Part shown: in pieces, positions 28,973 to 40,411 of the stretch
How positions within the stretch are numbered: position 1 is the first letter of the stretch
How the letters are laid out: each line of letters opens with the position of its first letter
DNA from: Verrucomicrobiaceae bacterium
GTDB taxonomy: Bacteria; Verrucomicrobiota; Verrucomicrobiia; Verrucomicrobiales; V1-33
Assembly: GCA_027483175.1 (NCBI GenBank)
Contig: JAIXVE010000349.1
Coordinates: forward strand, 1 to 48,817
Length of the DNA: 48,817 nt
Reading direction: 5' to 3'
Program-made: the position numbers and the translations under genes
The notes under the pieces: generated by a model
Seen by the model: only the letters and a program-made list of their open reading frames with translations
Databases searched by the model: none
Told to the model about the DNA's origin: nothing

Positions 28973-31900
28973 TCACACCTCCTCACTGGCAACCACCGCC
29001 CTCCTCCCCAGCCACCCGTACAACGCAGGCATCAGCAGCAGGCTCATCCCCGTCGACGTCACCAGCCCGCCCAGAATCACCACCGCCATCGGATGCTCGA
29101 TCTCATGCCCCGGCTCGTTCCCCCGCAGCGCCAGCGGCACCACCGCCAGCCCCGCACAAAGCGCCGTCATCAGAATCGGCACCAGCCGCTCCCGCGCCCC
29201 GCGCCGCACCAGCTCCTCACCAAACTCCATCCCCTCCACCTCCCGCAAATGCTGATAGTGACTCAGCAGCATGATCCCGTTCCGCGCCGCTATCCCCAGC
29301 ACCGTCACAAACCCGATCAACCCACCCATGCTTAGCACGCCCCCGCTCCACCACACCGCCACCACTCCCCCAATCAGCGCAAACGGCAGGCTCAGCACCG
29401 CTAGCAAGGTCACCCTCGCATTCTGAAAATCCGCCTGCAGCAGCACCACCACCCCAGCCAGCGCCGCCAGCCCCAGCCACATCAGCCGGTCCCGCGCCGC
29501 CTCACGCGCCGCATACTCCCCCGGAAATTCCGCATGGCTCCCCTCCGCAAACGTCAGCCCCTTCACCCGCCGCTGCACTTCCTCCGCCACCGACCCCAGA
29601 TCCCTCCCCGCCACATTGCACGTCACATCAATCCGCCGCGACGCACCCTCGCGCCGAATCTCGTTAGGCGTCGGACTCACCGCCACCGTCGCCACATCCC
29701 CCAGCCGCACATGCCCGCCCCCCGGCACATCAATCAGCAACCCCGCCACCGCCGCCGCATCCCCCCGCACTTCAGCCCCACCCCACACCACCACCCGGTG
29801 AATCTTCTGATCCTCAAACACCTCCCCCACCCGCGTCCCCTGCACATACGTCGACACCGCCCGCCGCACCGCCCCACTGCTCACCCCAGCCGCCTCCATC
29901 TCCGCAGGCCGCAGATCAATGCGCAGATGCGGCACCAGGTTCTGCTGCTCCACCTTCAACCCCGTCACCCCCGGAATCTCCCGCATCACCGCACTAGCCG
30001 CCTCCGCCTGCGCCCGCAATCCCTCCAGATCACTCCCGAAAATCCTCACCACAATCGACGCCCCCGCTCCCGTCAGCACTTCCTTCACCCGTTCCCTCAG
30101 ATACGTCTGCACATCCCGGTACAACCCCGGATACCCTTCCACAATCCCGTTGATCCGCTTCACCGAGGTCTCGTAATCCACCCCTCGGTCAAGGCTGATC
30201 CACAGCTCCGTGAAGTTCGCCCCCACCACCTCGTCCCCGAACTCCGCTCGACCGATGTGCGACCCGAAATGCTTCACGCCTTCCACTCCCCGCAGCTCCA
30301 CACTCGCCCGCTGCGTGATCCGCGTCATCGCCTCCAGCGACGTCCCCGTCTTCTCCACCCAGTGCATCAGAAAATCCCGCTCCTTGAACTCCGGCAGAAA
30401 CTCCTCGCCCAATCCCCGCGCCAGCCAACCCGCCCCCGCCAGCGACACCACCACCAGCCCCATCGCCACCCGCGGCACCCGCACCACCGGACCTAACACT
30501 CTCCCGTAGATCCCCTTCAGCCACCTCGGCAGCCAGTGCTCCCGCCGCTCCAGGGTCCGCCCCCGCAGCAGCACCAGGCTCAACGCCGGCGTCACCGTCA
30601 GCGCCACCACCAGCGAACACAGCACCGACAGCACATACGCCAGCACCAGTGGCCGGAAAAAACTCCCCGCCAGTCCCTCAAGGAAAAACACCGGCAGCGT
30701 CACCAGCACCACCACCAGCGTCGCCACCACCACCGCACTCCGCACCTCCAGCGACGCCTCCAGTATCACCGGCAGCACCGGCCGCCGCACCGCCGCCACC
30801 GCATTCTCCCGCAGCCGCCTCAGCACGTTCTCCACATCAATCACCGCATCGTCCACCACCTCCCCTAACGCAATCACCAGCCCCGCCAGCACCATCGTGT
30901 TGATCGTCTGCCCCTGCCACCTCAGCACCAGCACCGCCGCCAGCAGCGACAGCGGAATCGCCGTCAGGCTGATCACCGCCGTCCGCCAGTCGAACAGAAA
31001 ACACACCAGCACCACCACCACCAGCCCGCACCCCACCCACAACGCCCGCGTCAGATTCGCCAGCGATTCCTCAATGAAGGTCGCCGGCCGGAAAATCTTC
31101 CGATCCACCTCCACCCCGGGCATCCCCGCCTGCAGCGCATCCAGCGCCGCCTCCACCCCGCGCGTCACCTCAAGCGTGTTCCCCCACGGCACTTTCTCCA
31201 CAATCAGCAGCAGCCCAGGCTCATCATTGATGATCGCATCCCCGATCGGGGGCGCATGCCCCGTCACCACCTCCGCCACATCTCCTAACCGCAACCGCAC
31301 CCCCCCAGGCACCTCGATCACCGCCGCCCTCAGATCCTCCGCACTCCGCACCGGCGGCGTCATCCGCACCGGCAACCGCTGGTTCGGCGTCTCCACAAAC
31401 CCGCCCGCCGTCACCACCGCCGCATCCCCAGCCGCACGCACCACCTGATCCAGCGTCACCCCGCTCGCCCTCAATCGCTCCGGATCCACCAGCACCTGAT
31501 ACTCTTCATCCCGCTGCCCCCAGATCGCCACATTCGCCACCCCCGGCACCGCCATCAGCCGCGGCCGCACCGTCCACACCGCAAGCTCGCTCATCTCCAT
31601 CTGCGTCATCACCCGCGACGTCATCCCTAACTTCATCACCCGGCTCAATGACGAATGCGGCGGCAGCAGCACCGGTGCCTTCGCCACCGCCGGCAGCCTC
31701 ACCCGCGCCTGCGCCAGTCGCTCCTGAATCCCCACCCGCGACGCCATCAACTCCGTCCCTTCCTCGAAGATCAGCACCACCGACGACAACCCGGCCACCG
31801 ACTTCGACCGCACCGTCTTCAACCACGGCAATCCGTTCAACGCACTCTCCACAGGCACCGTCACCAACGCATCCACTTCCTCCGTCGACAACCCCGGAGC

Positions 31901-32056
31901 CTCCGTCTGCACCTCCGCCAGCGGCGGCGCAAACTCCGGAAACACGTCCATCGGCGCATCCCGCAACCCGCGCCAACCCACCCACACCAGCACACACGCC
32001 CCGCACAGCACCACCACCCGGTAACGCAACGCCGCAGAAACAATCGCACTCAGCAT
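28973..32056 (-). CDS. Heavy-metal efflux RND transporter, CusA/CzcA family
   Basis: 1027 aa; [83 protein letters not shown]; adaptor and OMF genes upstream. Confidence 0.93.
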   Translation of the reverse strand: MLSAIVSAALRYRVVVLCGACVLVWVGWRGLRDAPMDVFPEFAPPLAEVQTEAPGLSTEEVDALVTVPVESALNGLPWLKTVRSKSVAGLSSVVLIFEEGTELMASRVGIQERLAQARVRLPAVAKAPVLLPPHSSLSRVMKLGMTSRVMTQMEMSELAVWTVRPRLMAVPGVANVAIWGQRDEEYQVLVDPERLRASGVTLDQVVRAAGDAAVVTAGGFVETPNQRLPVRMTPPVRSAEDLRAAVIEVPGGVRLRLGDVAEVVTGHAPPIGDAIINDEPGLLLIVEKVPWGNTLEVTRGVEAALDALQAGMPGVEVDRKIFRPATFIEESLANLTRALWVGCGLVVVVLVCFLFDWRTAVISLTAIPLSLLAAVLVLRWQGQTINTMVLAGLVIALGEVVDDAVIDVENVLRRLRENAVAAVRRPVLPVILEASLEVRSAVVVATLVVVLVTLPVFFLEGLAGSFFRPLVLAYVLSVLCSLVVALTVTPALSLVLLRGRTLERREHWLPRWLKGIYGRVLGPVVRVPRVAMGLVVVSLAGAGWLARGLGEEFLPEFKERDFLMHWVEKTGTSLEAMTRITQRASVELRGVEGVKHFGSHIGRAEFGDEVVGANFTELWISLDRGVDYETSVKRINGIVEGYPGLYRDVQTYLRERVKEVLTGAGASIVVRIFGSDLEGLRAQAEAASAVMREIPGVTGLKVEQQNLVPHLRIDLRPAEMEAAGVSSGAVRRAVSTYVQGTRVGEVFEDQKIHRVVVWGGAEVRGDAAAVAGLLIDVPGGGHVRLGDVATVAVSPTPNEIRREGASRRIDVTCNVAGRDLGSVAEEVQRRVKGLTFAEGSHAEFPGEYAAREAARDRLMWLGLAALAGVVVLLQADFQNARVTLLAVLSLPFALIGGVVAVWWSGGVLSMGGLIGFVTVLGIAARNGIMLLSHYQHLREVEGMEFGEELVRRGARERLVPILMTALCAGLAVVPLALRGNEPGHEIEHPMAVVILGGLVTSTGMSLLLMPALYGWLGRRAVVASEEV

Positions 32057-32104
32057 AATCTTGTCAGTTCATCCCCATCACTCGATTCCGTTCACCTGGC
32101 AGGC

Positions 32105-33103
32105 TCACTTGAACCCTCCAAACTCCGCCCCGAACAACTCCGCGGCCCCCGACGTCACCACCTCCACCCCCGCCGCAGGCCCAGCCCCCAGCACCGCCAG
32201 CACTCCCGCCTTCCGCTGCACATCCACCCGCCGCCTCCGGTACGCCCCGCCCCCCGCAGCCTCATAAACCCAGCTCCCGCCCCCCGCATCGTACAACACC
32301 GCCGACCACGGCACCGTCAGCACTTCCTCACCACTCCCAGCCACCGCAATCTCCACCATCACCCGCTGCCCAGGCACCATCCCCAGCCCCGCACACCGGT
32401 AATGCAGATCCACCGTCCCCGCCGCCGCACTCGCCGATGGCACCGACGCCACCGGCTCCGCCTCCACCGCCGCTCCCCCAGCCCCAGCCGTCACCCGCAC
32501 CACCGCCCGCGCCCCCGCATCCAGCCCCGCCAGCTCCAACGACGGCACCGCCACGCTGATCCACCGCTCCGGCTTCCCTAGCACTTCCCCCGGATCCTCA
32601 CCCAGCAACCGCCGCTGCCCCTCCGCCGTCCGCAACGCTATCACCGCCTGATCCCGCAACGCCTTCGCCTCATCCCTCGCCCGACCGCTCCCCGCAGACT
32701 CCCGCGACAACTCCTCCGCTCGCCGCAACGCCACCGTCGCCGCCTCCAATCCCGCCGCCGCCGCCTCCACCGCCCCATCCGCCGTCACCTGCAATTCCGC
32801 CAGCCGCCTCAATTCCTCAGGCGTCGCCCCAGGCCGCGGCTGCAGCACCCCCGGCGCACCCAATGGCAGCAGCACCAACCCACCATACAACCGCACCGCC
32901 CCAACCTTCCGCCGCTCCACCTTCGCCGTCGCAATCCCCAACCGCTCCACCGCCTCGCGCGTCAGCACCAGGCGGTTCAATTCCCCCTCCGCCACAGGAT
33001 GCTCCACCCGCGACGGCCCCGCTCCGCCACCATCCGCCCCGGCAGCACGCCACGCCACCCCTAACCAGATCACCGGCAGTATTCGATAGTTCATAATCTT
33101 CAT
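32105..33103 (-). CDS. RND periplasmic adaptor (HlyD/CusB-like)
   Basis: Start set at MKIMNYRILPVIWLG, overlapping the OMF stop (ATGA). LTREAVERLGIATAKVERRKVG and VPWSAVLYDAGGGSWVYEAAGGGAYRRRRVDV are adaptor-like. Confidence 0.8.
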   Translation of the reverse strand: MKIMNYRILPVIWLGVAWRAAGADGGGAGPSRVEHPVAEGELNRLVLTREAVERLGIATAKVERRKVGAVRLYGGLVLLPLGAPGVLQPRPGATPEELRRLAELQVTADGAVEAAAAGLEAATVALRRAEELSRESAGSGRARDEAKALRDQAVIALRTAEGQRRLLGEDPGEVLGKPERWISVAVPSLELAGLDAGARAVVRVTAGAGGAAVEAEPVASVPSASAAAGTVDLHYRCAGLGMVPGQRVMVEIAVAGSGEEVLTVPWSAVLYDAGGGSWVYEAAGGGAYRRRRVDVQRKAGVLAVLGAGPAAGVEVVTSGAAELFGAEFGGFK

Positions 33104-34431
33104 GCGCCCACTCGCCCTCCCGTCGCCCGTTCCAGTTCCGCCCACGCCTCCCGCAACCGCCCCTCGCTCTCCGCCGCCCGACCCCGCGTCTCATTCAGCC
33201 GCCGCGCCACCTCCACCGCCACCGACGGCAACGCATCCCCAAGCTCCACCGCCCGCCGCGTCCTCGCCAGCACAGTCTCCATCTCCCTCACCACAGGCCC
33301 CCACCCCGCATGCACCGCCCTCGCCTGCTCCACCCGCACCCTCGCCGCCCGAATCTCCCCAGCCGCCTGCTCCCTCACCAGATTCAACCCTCGCCGCGCC
33401 TTCTCCAATTGCGCCGCCGCCGCCGCCCGCGCCCCGTCATTCCGCTGCCACAACGGCAGGCTCATACTATCAATCCCCGGCTGCAATCCCTCCTCCCCTC
33501 GATAATGCCCCGTCGCCGCCACCATCAGAATCTCCGCTCGCGCCAGCTTCGCCCGCGCCCCCGCCGCCACCACCGCCAGCTCCGCCGCCCTCACATCCGG
33601 CCGCACCGCCAATCCCCGCGCCACCAGTTCCCCCTCGCTCCCCGGCATCTCCCGACGCCTCATCTCCGTCACCCGCACCTCCAACGGCGCTCCGCCCGCG
33701 TTCATCCCTAGCAATCCCCGCAGCCGCTCCCGCGCCAGCCTCGCCTCCGCCTCCAGCCGCGTCGCCTCCTGCACCACCCCATGCGCTTCCGCCTCCGCCT
33801 GCTCCGCCTCCAGCACACTCATCTCTCCAGCCCCCGCTCGCTTCCGCGCCAATCCCGCCAGCTCCCCCATCAATCGACCCGACTCCTCACTCACCTCACG
33901 CCGCGCATCCGCCACCTCGATCCCCGCCCACGCCACCCGCACATCCCTCACCACATCCAGGGCCTGCTGCATCAGCTTCCCCGCCGTCACCTCCGCCTCC
34001 AGCATCGCCGCCCGCCGCCGCCCCGGCCGCAGCACCAGCGCTTCCAAAGGCAACCGACTGATGACCTCCAGCGCCCGCCCGTTCGACGGCATGAACACCG
34101 ACAAGGTCGGATTCGTCAGCTGCCCCGCACGGATCACCTCCGCCCGACTCACCCCCAGCTCCGCCAGCGCCATCTGCAATCCCGGATGATTCCACAACGC
34201 CGTCACCACCGCTTCCTCCTCCCCTAACGGCTTCCCACCTCCCACTCCGTCCGGCCACGAAAACACCAGCGCATCCGGCCTCGACCCCGCCTCATAACCT
34301 CCAGCCGCCACCCGATCCGCCACCGCCGGATCCACTCCCCGGCACGACACCCCAGCCAACGCCACCCCGCCTGCCACCGCAGCAAGGCGGAGCATCAGAA
34401 GATTCCCGGCGGCCGTCGTCTGCACCATCAC
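33100..34431 (-). CDS. TolC-family outer membrane efflux protein (CzcC/CusC-like)
   Basis: LWNHPGLQMALAELGVSRAEVIRAGQLTNPTLSVFM, RPDVRAAELAVVAAGARAKLARAEILM, coiled-coil-like repeats. Confidence 0.85.
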   Translation of the reverse strand: MMVQTTAAGNLLMLRLAAVAGGVALAGVSCRGVDPAVADRVAAGGYEAGSRPDALVFSWPDGVGGGKPLGEEEAVVTALWNHPGLQMALAELGVSRAEVIRAGQLTNPTLSVFMPSNGRALEVISRLPLEALVLRPGRRRAAMLEAEVTAGKLMQQALDVVRDVRVAWAGIEVADARREVSEESGRLMGELAGLARKRAGAGEMSVLEAEQAEAEAHGVVQEATRLEAEARLARERLRGLLGMNAGGAPLEVRVTEMRRREMPGSEGELVARGLAVRPDVRAAELAVVAAGARAKLARAEILMVAATGHYRGEEGLQPGIDSMSLPLWQRNDGARAAAAAQLEKARRGLNLVREQAAGEIRAARVRVEQARAVHAGWGPVVREMETVLARTRRAVELGDALPSVAVEVARRLNETRGRAAESEGRLREAWAELERATGGRVGA

Positions 34432-34473
34432 CCACCCTCACCCGGTTCGCCCACCGCGCCATTAACACGTCCG

Positions 34474-35886
34474 TTATCTTCCTCCCCCAGCCGGAAACCG
34501 CAGCGTCATCACCGTCCCCTCCCCCAACCGGCTCTCCACCCCCGCACTCCCCCCATGCAGCCGCATCACCATCGCCACAATCGCCAGCCCCAGCCCCGCC
34601 CCACCCCGCACCCCCGCCACTCTCGCCCCGTCCACCCGGTAAAACCGGTCAAACACCCTCCCCAGATGCTCCGCCGCAATCCCGCACCCGCTGTCCGCCA
34701 CCTCAATCACCACCACCCCATCCTCCCCCGCACCCACCGTCACCACCACCTTCCCACCACGCGCCGTGTGCTCGACCGCATTGCTCACCAGATTCCCCAC
34801 CGCCTGCTTCACTAGCTCCCCATCCACCCACACCTCCCCGGAACCCCGACAGCTCAATCCCACCCCGGCCGCTTCCGCCGCCGCCCCGTGAAACTCCACC
34901 ACTTCCCCGCACAACTCCCCCGCATCACACCGCTCCACCTCCAGCCCCGCTCCCCCATCCTCCGCTCGCGCCAGAAACAACAGGCTCTCCACCATCCGAT
35001 GCAGCCGCTGATACTGCTCCTGACTCCTCTCCGCATGCCGCCGATACTCCTCACCGCTCCGCTCCCGGCTCAGCAGCAGCCCGGTCCCTAGCATCAGATT
35101 GTTCAACGGCGTCCGCAACTCATGCGCCGCATCCGCCGTGAACCTCGCCAGCTTCGCATACGATTCATCCAGTCTCCGCAGCATCCGGTCCGATTCCTCC
35201 GCCAGCGACCGCAATTCCTCAGGCCACTCCCGTTCCCCCGGCAACCCCGCACCCCCATGCCGCTCCACCAGCCGCACCGCCTCCGTGATCTCCGCCACCG
35301 GCCGCAATCCCCGCCGCGCCACCACCATCCCTAACACCCCACACACCACCGTCCCCAGTCCCGCCATCAACCCCAGCACTCTCCGCGATTCACCCAGCCA
35401 CACCTCCACCCCACCCGCATCCATCGCCGCCTGATACTCCCACTCCCCCTCACCAGTCCTCACCCGCGCCGATCCTAGCAACACCGGCCGCCCCTCCGCC
35501 GTCCGCCACTCGCTCAACCGCGTCCACACTTCCCCCTCCCCCACCGGCTCAGGAAATCCCTCCGCTCCAGGCACCATCATCGCCATCCCCGGCGTCGCCG
35601 CCACCTCCTGCCCATTCATTCCCAGCAACCGCCCGAACACCCGCTCCTCATGCCCGCCCGCCGCCGCCATCCGCAACCGCCTCGCCACCGCCTCCATCCC
35701 CACGCCTCCCCCTAACTCCTCCCTCACCCGCGTCAGTTCCCCGGACAGCATCGCCGCATCCTCCGCCAGCAGCTGCCGGTGCAGCGCCCCATGCAGAAAC
35801 AACGCCGTCCCGCTCAGGGTCACCAGCGCCACCAGCGCAAAGCCCCCCGCCAGCCTCACCCGCAACGACCACCGCCCCTCACTCAT
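34474..35886 (-). CDS. Membrane sensor histidine kinase of the metal efflux locus (CusS-like)
   Basis: H box ADAAHELRTPLNNLML, N box QAVGNLVSNAVEHT, G box VADSGCGIAAEHLGRVFDRFYR...GGAGLGLAIV. Confidence 0.92.
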   Translation of the reverse strand: MSEGRWSLRVRLAGGFALVALVTLSGTALFLHGALHRQLLAEDAAMLSGELTRVREELGGGVGMEAVARRLRMAAAGGHEERVFGRLLGMNGQEVAATPGMAMMVPGAEGFPEPVGEGEVWTRLSEWRTAEGRPVLLGSARVRTGEGEWEYQAAMDAGGVEVWLGESRRVLGLMAGLGTVVCGVLGMVVARRGLRPVAEITEAVRLVERHGGAGLPGEREWPEELRSLAEESDRMLRRLDESYAKLARFTADAAHELRTPLNNLMLGTGLLLSRERSGEEYRRHAERSQEQYQRLHRMVESLLFLARAEDGGAGLEVERCDAGELCGEVVEFHGAAAEAAGVGLSCRGSGEVWVDGELVKQAVGNLVSNAVEHTARGGKVVVTVGAGEDGVVVIEVADSGCGIAAEHLGRVFDRFYRVDGARVAGVRGGAGLGLAIVAMVMRLHGGSAGVESRLGEGTVMTLRFPAGGGR

Positions 35887-36556
35887 GCCCGCGCTCCTCC
35901 AGCACATACCCGGCACCCCGCACCGTGTGAATCAATCGCACCTCCCGCCCCTCATCCACCTTCCTCCTCAACCGTCCCACCGCCATGTCCACCGCATTGC
36001 TGTCCCCAAACGCCATGTTCCAAACCTCCCGCGCCAGCATCCCCCGACTCAAGGTCTCCCCGCGATGCCGCACCATGAACGCCAGCAACTGATACTCCCG
36101 CACCGTCAGATCCAGCAACACCCCGCCCCGCCGCGCCTTCATCAGCACCCCGTCCAACTCAAGATCCCCCACCTGCTCCCCTCCCACACCCACCGCTCGC
36201 CCGCGCCGCTGAAACGCCCGCACCCGCGCCAGAAACTCCACCCACGCAAACGGCTTCACTAGGTAGTCGTCCGCCCCAAGCTCCAATCCCCTCACCCGGT
36301 CATGCACCGAATCCCGCGCCGTCAGAAACAACGCCGGCGTCCCGCACCCTCCCGCCCTCAATCGCTCCAGCAACCCCCACCCGTCCACCACCGGCAGCAT
36401 CACATCCAGCACCAGCAGATCATACTTCCCATCCCGCGCCCGCTCCCACCCAGCCATCCCGTCCGCCGCCCCCTCCGCCGCAAAACCATTCTCCCGCAGC
36501 CCCTCCACAAGGAACTCCCGGGCCGGTCCTTCATCCTCCACCACCAGTATGCGCAT
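35879..36556 (-). CDS. OmpR/PhoB-family response regulator
   Basis: Start set at MRILVVEDEGPAREFLVEGL; LLVLDVMLPVVDGW; GADDYLVKPFAWVEFLARV; winged-helix LTVREYQLLAFMVRHRGETLSR. Confidence 0.93.
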   Translation of the reverse strand: MRILVVEDEGPAREFLVEGLRENGFAAEGAADGMAGWERARDGKYDLLVLDVMLPVVDGWGLLERLRAGGCGTPALFLTARDSVHDRVRGLELGADDYLVKPFAWVEFLARVRAFQRRGRAVGVGGEQVGDLELDGVLMKARRGGVLLDLTVREYQLLAFMVRHRGETLSRGMLAREVWNMAFGDSNAVDMAVGRLRRKVDEGREVRLIHTVRGAGYVLEERGHE

Positions 36557-36658
36557 CGCTGCCGCCATCCCCGCACCCAACCCTCTTCTCCCACACCAGC
36601 AACCGCCCATCTTCCCCCCTCCCTGTAAGATCACGCCCCCATCCGTGTAATTCGGGAA

Positions 36659-39247
36659 ATGCGATTCCCCCTGCTCGCCCTCTTCGCCTCGCTCCTCCCC
36701 ACTCTCCACGCCGCCCCCGTCTTCGAATCCGAGATCCGCCCGCTCCTCAAAACCCACTGCTTCCACTGTCACGGCGAAGGCGGCAGAAAAGAAGCCGGCC
36801 TCGACCTCCGCCTCCGCCGCTTCATCGTCCAGGGCTCCCCCAAAAACGGCCCCTCCATCTCCCTAGGCAACCCCCACGCCAGCCGTCTCCTCGACGTCGT
36901 CACATCCGGCGACATGCCCAAAGACGCCAAACCCCTCAACCCCCGCGAAATCGCTCTCCTCGAATCATGGATCGCCGCCGGAGCCCCCACCCTCCGCGAC
37001 GAACCAACCTCCATCCCCGACGTCTACATCACCGACGAAGAACGCCACTTCTGGAGCTTCCAACCCATCGCCTCACCTCCCATCCCACCCGGCGAACTCA
37101 ATCCCATCGACGCCTTCATCGCCCCGAAACTCCACGCCGCTAACCTCGACTTCCTCCCACCCGCCGACCCTCGCACCCTTATCCGCAGGGCCTCCTTCGA
37201 CCTCCTCGGCCTCCCTCCCTCCCCGGAACAAACCGAAGCCTTCCTAACCGCCTGTTCCCCGCCCACCCCGGAAAACCTCAACCGCGCCCTGGCCTCCCTC
37301 GTCGACCAACTCCTCGCCTCCCCGCACTACGCAGAACGCTGGGGCCGCCACTGGCTCGACGCCGCCGGCTACGCCGACTCCAACGGCCACGACGACGACA
37401 CCACCAGACCACACGCATGGCACTACCGCGACTACGTCGTCCGCGCCCACAGCGCAGACATGCCGTGGAACCGCTTCCTCACAGAACAACTCGCCGGCGA
37501 TGAACTCGCTCGCGTCACCCACGACTCCGCCACCGCCGCCATCAGCAACCAAGGCAACACCGACCTCCTCGCCGCCACCGGATTCCTCCGCATGGCCCCG
37601 GACCCCACCGACGCCGCCGTCGCCGACCCCGACCTCGCCCGCAATCAGGTCCTCGCCGACACCATCAAAACCGTCTCCTCCTCACTCATGGGCCTGACCG
37701 TCGCCTGCGCCCAGTGCCACGACCACCGCTACGACCCCATCTCCCACGCCGATTACCACCGTCTCCGCGCCGTCTTCGAACCGCTCTATAACTGGAAACA
37801 ATGGCGCCAGCCAGCCCAGCGGCTCTACTCCCTCTACTCCCCCGAAGAACGCGCCAAAGCCAACGCCATCGAATCCGAAGCCGCCGCTCTCGACGCCGCC
37901 CGCTCGACCTTCGCCCTCAACCGTCTCGACGAAATCTTCGCCGAACGTCTCGCCAAGGTCCCCGAACCCGACCGCGAAGCCGTCCGCACCGCCCGCAACA
38001 CCGAGGACGCCAAACGCTCCCCAGCCCAAATCGCTCTCCTCAAGCAGTACGTCGAAGCCAATGTCGCCCGCAACGAAGGTCTCCTCCTCCTCTTCGACCC
38101 TCCCGCCGAAGCCAAACGCAAGGAAATGGAGGCCAAAGCCGCCGCCCTCCGCGCCACCAAACCCACGGAACACTTCCTCATGGCCGCCACCGAATCCGGC
38201 CCGGCTCCCCCCACGTTCCGCTTCCACCGCGGCGATCACCTCCAGCCACGCGAGGAAATCTCCCCAGCCGTCTTCGAGGTCCTCTCCCAACCCATCCGCC
38301 CGCTCCTCTCCTCACCAAACCCGGACCTCCCCTCCTCCGGCCGCCGTCTCGCCTTCGCCCACTGGCTCACCAGCCCCGCAAACCCCCTAACACCACGCGT
38401 CCTCGTCAACCGCTTCTGGCTCCACCACTTCGGCCGCGGTCTCGTCCCCACCCCCGGCGACTTCGGCACCCTCGGCTCACCCCCCACCCACCCGGATCTC
38501 CTCGACTGGCTCGCCTCCGACTTCACCTCCCACAACTGGCAGCTCAAACGTCTCCACAAACTCATCCTGACAAGTCGCACATGGCAGCAATCCCACGACC
38601 CCCATCCCTCCCAGGATCGTGAAAATCTCTACTGCGGCTGGAAACTCCAGCGCCTCGACGCCGAATCCCTCCGCGACTCCATGCTCGCCGTCTCCGGCCG
38701 CCTCAACCCTATCATCGGCGGCGAACCCGTCCCCGTCGCCCGCGATGTCTCCTCCGGCCGCATCATCCCAGGCCGCGAAATCATCAACCCAGGCAACGGC
38801 ATGATCGACAAAATCGACTCGGTCGCCACCAGCGCCGACCGCCGCAGTCTCTACATCCAGGCCCGTCGCTCCAGACCCCTCACCGTCCTCGATACCTTCG
38901 ACCTCCCCGTCATGAACCCTAACTGCACCTCCCGCACGCTCTCCACCGTCGCCCCGCAGTCCCTCCTCCTCATGAACGACTCCTTCACCGTCGACATCGC
39001 CCGCAGTCTCGCCGCCCGTCTCCAGAAAGACGCCCCCGAAAACGACGCCGCCAGAATCTCCCGCGCATGGGCCCTCCTCTTCAATGCCCCGCCCTCCCAG
39101 CTCGACTCCGCCCGCTCCCTCGTCTTCCTCCACCGTCTCCGCTCCGCCGCTAAACCCGACACGCCCTCCGCCCAGGCCGACGCCGACGCCCTCACCGCAT
39201 GGGCCCAGCTCCTCCTCGCCACCAACCGCTTCCTCTACATCGACTGA
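36659..39247 (+). CDS. Planctomycete-type cytochrome c (PSCyt1) / DUF1549 / DUF1553 protein
   Basis: LKTHCFHCHGEGGRKEAGLDLR (CxxCH), LLASPHYAERWGRHWLDAAGYADSNG, ACAQCHDHRYDPISHADYHRLRAVFE, NRFWLHHFGRGLVPTPGDFGTLGSPPTHPDLLDWLA. Confidence 0.95.
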   Translation: MRFPLLALFASLLPTLHAAPVFESEIRPLLKTHCFHCHGEGGRKEAGLDLRLRRFIVQGSPKNGPSISLGNPHASRLLDVVTSGDMPKDAKPLNPREIALLESWIAAGAPTLRDEPTSIPDVYITDEERHFWSFQPIASPPIPPGELNPIDAFIAPKLHAANLDFLPPADPRTLIRRASFDLLGLPPSPEQTEAFLTACSPPTPENLNRALASLVDQLLASPHYAERWGRHWLDAAGYADSNGHDDDTTRPHAWHYRDYVVRAHSADMPWNRFLTEQLAGDELARVTHDSATAAISNQGNTDLLAATGFLRMAPDPTDAAVADPDLARNQVLADTIKTVSSSLMGLTVACAQCHDHRYDPISHADYHRLRAVFEPLYNWKQWRQPAQRLYSLYSPEERAKANAIESEAAALDAARSTFALNRLDEIFAERLAKVPEPDREAVRTARNTEDAKRSPAQIALLKQYVEANVARNEGLLLLFDPPAEAKRKEMEAKAAALRATKPTEHFLMAATESGPAPPTFRFHRGDHLQPREEISPAVFEVLSQPIRPLLSSPNPDLPSSGRRLAFAHWLTSPANPLTPRVLVNRFWLHHFGRGLVPTPGDFGTLGSPPTHPDLLDWLASDFTSHNWQLKRLHKLILTSRTWQQSHDPHPSQDRENLYCGWKLQRLDAESLRDSMLAVSGRLNPIIGGEPVPVARDVSSGRIIPGREIINPGNGMIDKIDSVATSADRRSLYIQARRSRPLTVLDTFDLPVMNPNCTSRTLSTVAPQSLLLMNDSFTVDIARSLAARLQKDAPENDAARISRAWALLFNAPPSQLDSARSLVFLHRLRSAAKPDTPSAQADADALTAWAQLLLATNRFLYID

Positions 39248-39300
39248 TCCCCAAACCCTTTCCGGGTTGCATCTCCCTCCCCGCCGCCAGACCAAACCCC

Positions 39301-40410
39301 ATGCCCAACCGTCGCTCCTGTCTCGCCGCGATCGCCGGTGCCCTCGCCCCCGCCTGCGGCCGCAAGAACGCCCCGACTCCCGCCAAACCCCCCAAACCTC
39401 CCGCCCAAGGCATCCCCCTCCCAACCATCGAACCAGCCGCCGCCCGCTGCCTCCCCGATAAACTCGCCGCCTTCTCCTCCGCACTCGGCGGCAATGGCGT
39501 CGTCCTGCGCCACGGGGCCATCGTCCACCAGTGGGGCAATCCCCGCACCCCCCTCGACGTCGCCTCCGCCGGCAAACCAGTCCTCGCTCACCTCGTCCTC
39601 CTCGCCGTCCAATCCGGTCGCCTCCCCAGCCTCGACGACCCCGTCCTCCGCTGGCTCCCAGCCCTCGGCACCCTCAACCCTTCCCTCAATCACAAGGATG
39701 CCGCCATCACATGGCGTCACCTCATCACCCAGACGTCCTGCTACGGGGTCTCCGAACCCCCAGGCACCGCCTTCGACTACTGCGACTTCCAGATCTCCCT
39801 CCTCTGGAAACTCCTCTTCGAAAAACTCTACGCCGTCTCCCCGGAAGACGCCGGCCCCAAGATCCTCCGCCCGCTCCTCTTCGACCAGCTCGACGCCACC
39901 GACTCCCCCACCCTCCGCATCCGCGAAGCCCCCCACCCCTCCGGCCGTCTCGTCGTCTCCGCACGCGACATGGCCCGCTTCGGCCTCCTCTACCTCCACG
40001 GCGGCTCATGGAACGGTCAGCAACTCCTCCCGCAATCCATCGTCCACTCCGCCCTCAACTCCCCACTCCCCTTCTCACTCCCTCGCACCAAAGGCATCGA
40101 CGCCGACATGCTCCCTGACATCCGCTCCTGCGGCGGCGGCAAAAACCAGGAAGACCACCTCGGCTGCTACTCCTCCCTCTGGTGGCTCAACCGCCCCGAC
40201 CCCTCCGGCAAACTCCTCTGGCCTTCCCTCCCCAAAGACGCCTTCGCCGCCGTCGGCAACGGCGGGGTCCGCACCATGATCGTCATCCCCTCCCTCAGCA
40301 TCGTCGCCTCATGGAACAAATCCTCTCTCCAACCCCTCCCCATCTCCGCCGGCGGCCGTGAACAAATGGACGCCGCCCTGACTCCTCTCATCGCCGCCAT
40401 CCAACCCTGA
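39301..40410 (+). CDS. Serine hydrolase, beta-lactamase/PBP-like fold
   Basis: Start set at MPNRRSCLAAIAG; SxxK motif SAGK, VQSGRLPSLDDPVLRWLP, ITWRHLITQTSCYGVSEPPGTAFDYCDF. Confidence 0.8.
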   Translation: MPNRRSCLAAIAGALAPACGRKNAPTPAKPPKPPAQGIPLPTIEPAAARCLPDKLAAFSSALGGNGVVLRHGAIVHQWGNPRTPLDVASAGKPVLAHLVLLAVQSGRLPSLDDPVLRWLPALGTLNPSLNHKDAAITWRHLITQTSCYGVSEPPGTAFDYCDFQISLLWKLLFEKLYAVSPEDAGPKILRPLLFDQLDATDSPTLRIREAPHPSGRLVVSARDMARFGLLYLHGGSWNGQQLLPQSIVHSALNSPLPFSLPRTKGIDADMLPDIRSCGGGKNQEDHLGCYSSLWWLNRPDPSGKLLWPSLPKDAFAAVGNGGVRTMIVIPSLSIVASWNKSSLQPLPISAGGREQMDAALTPLIAAIQP

Positions 40411-40411
40411 C

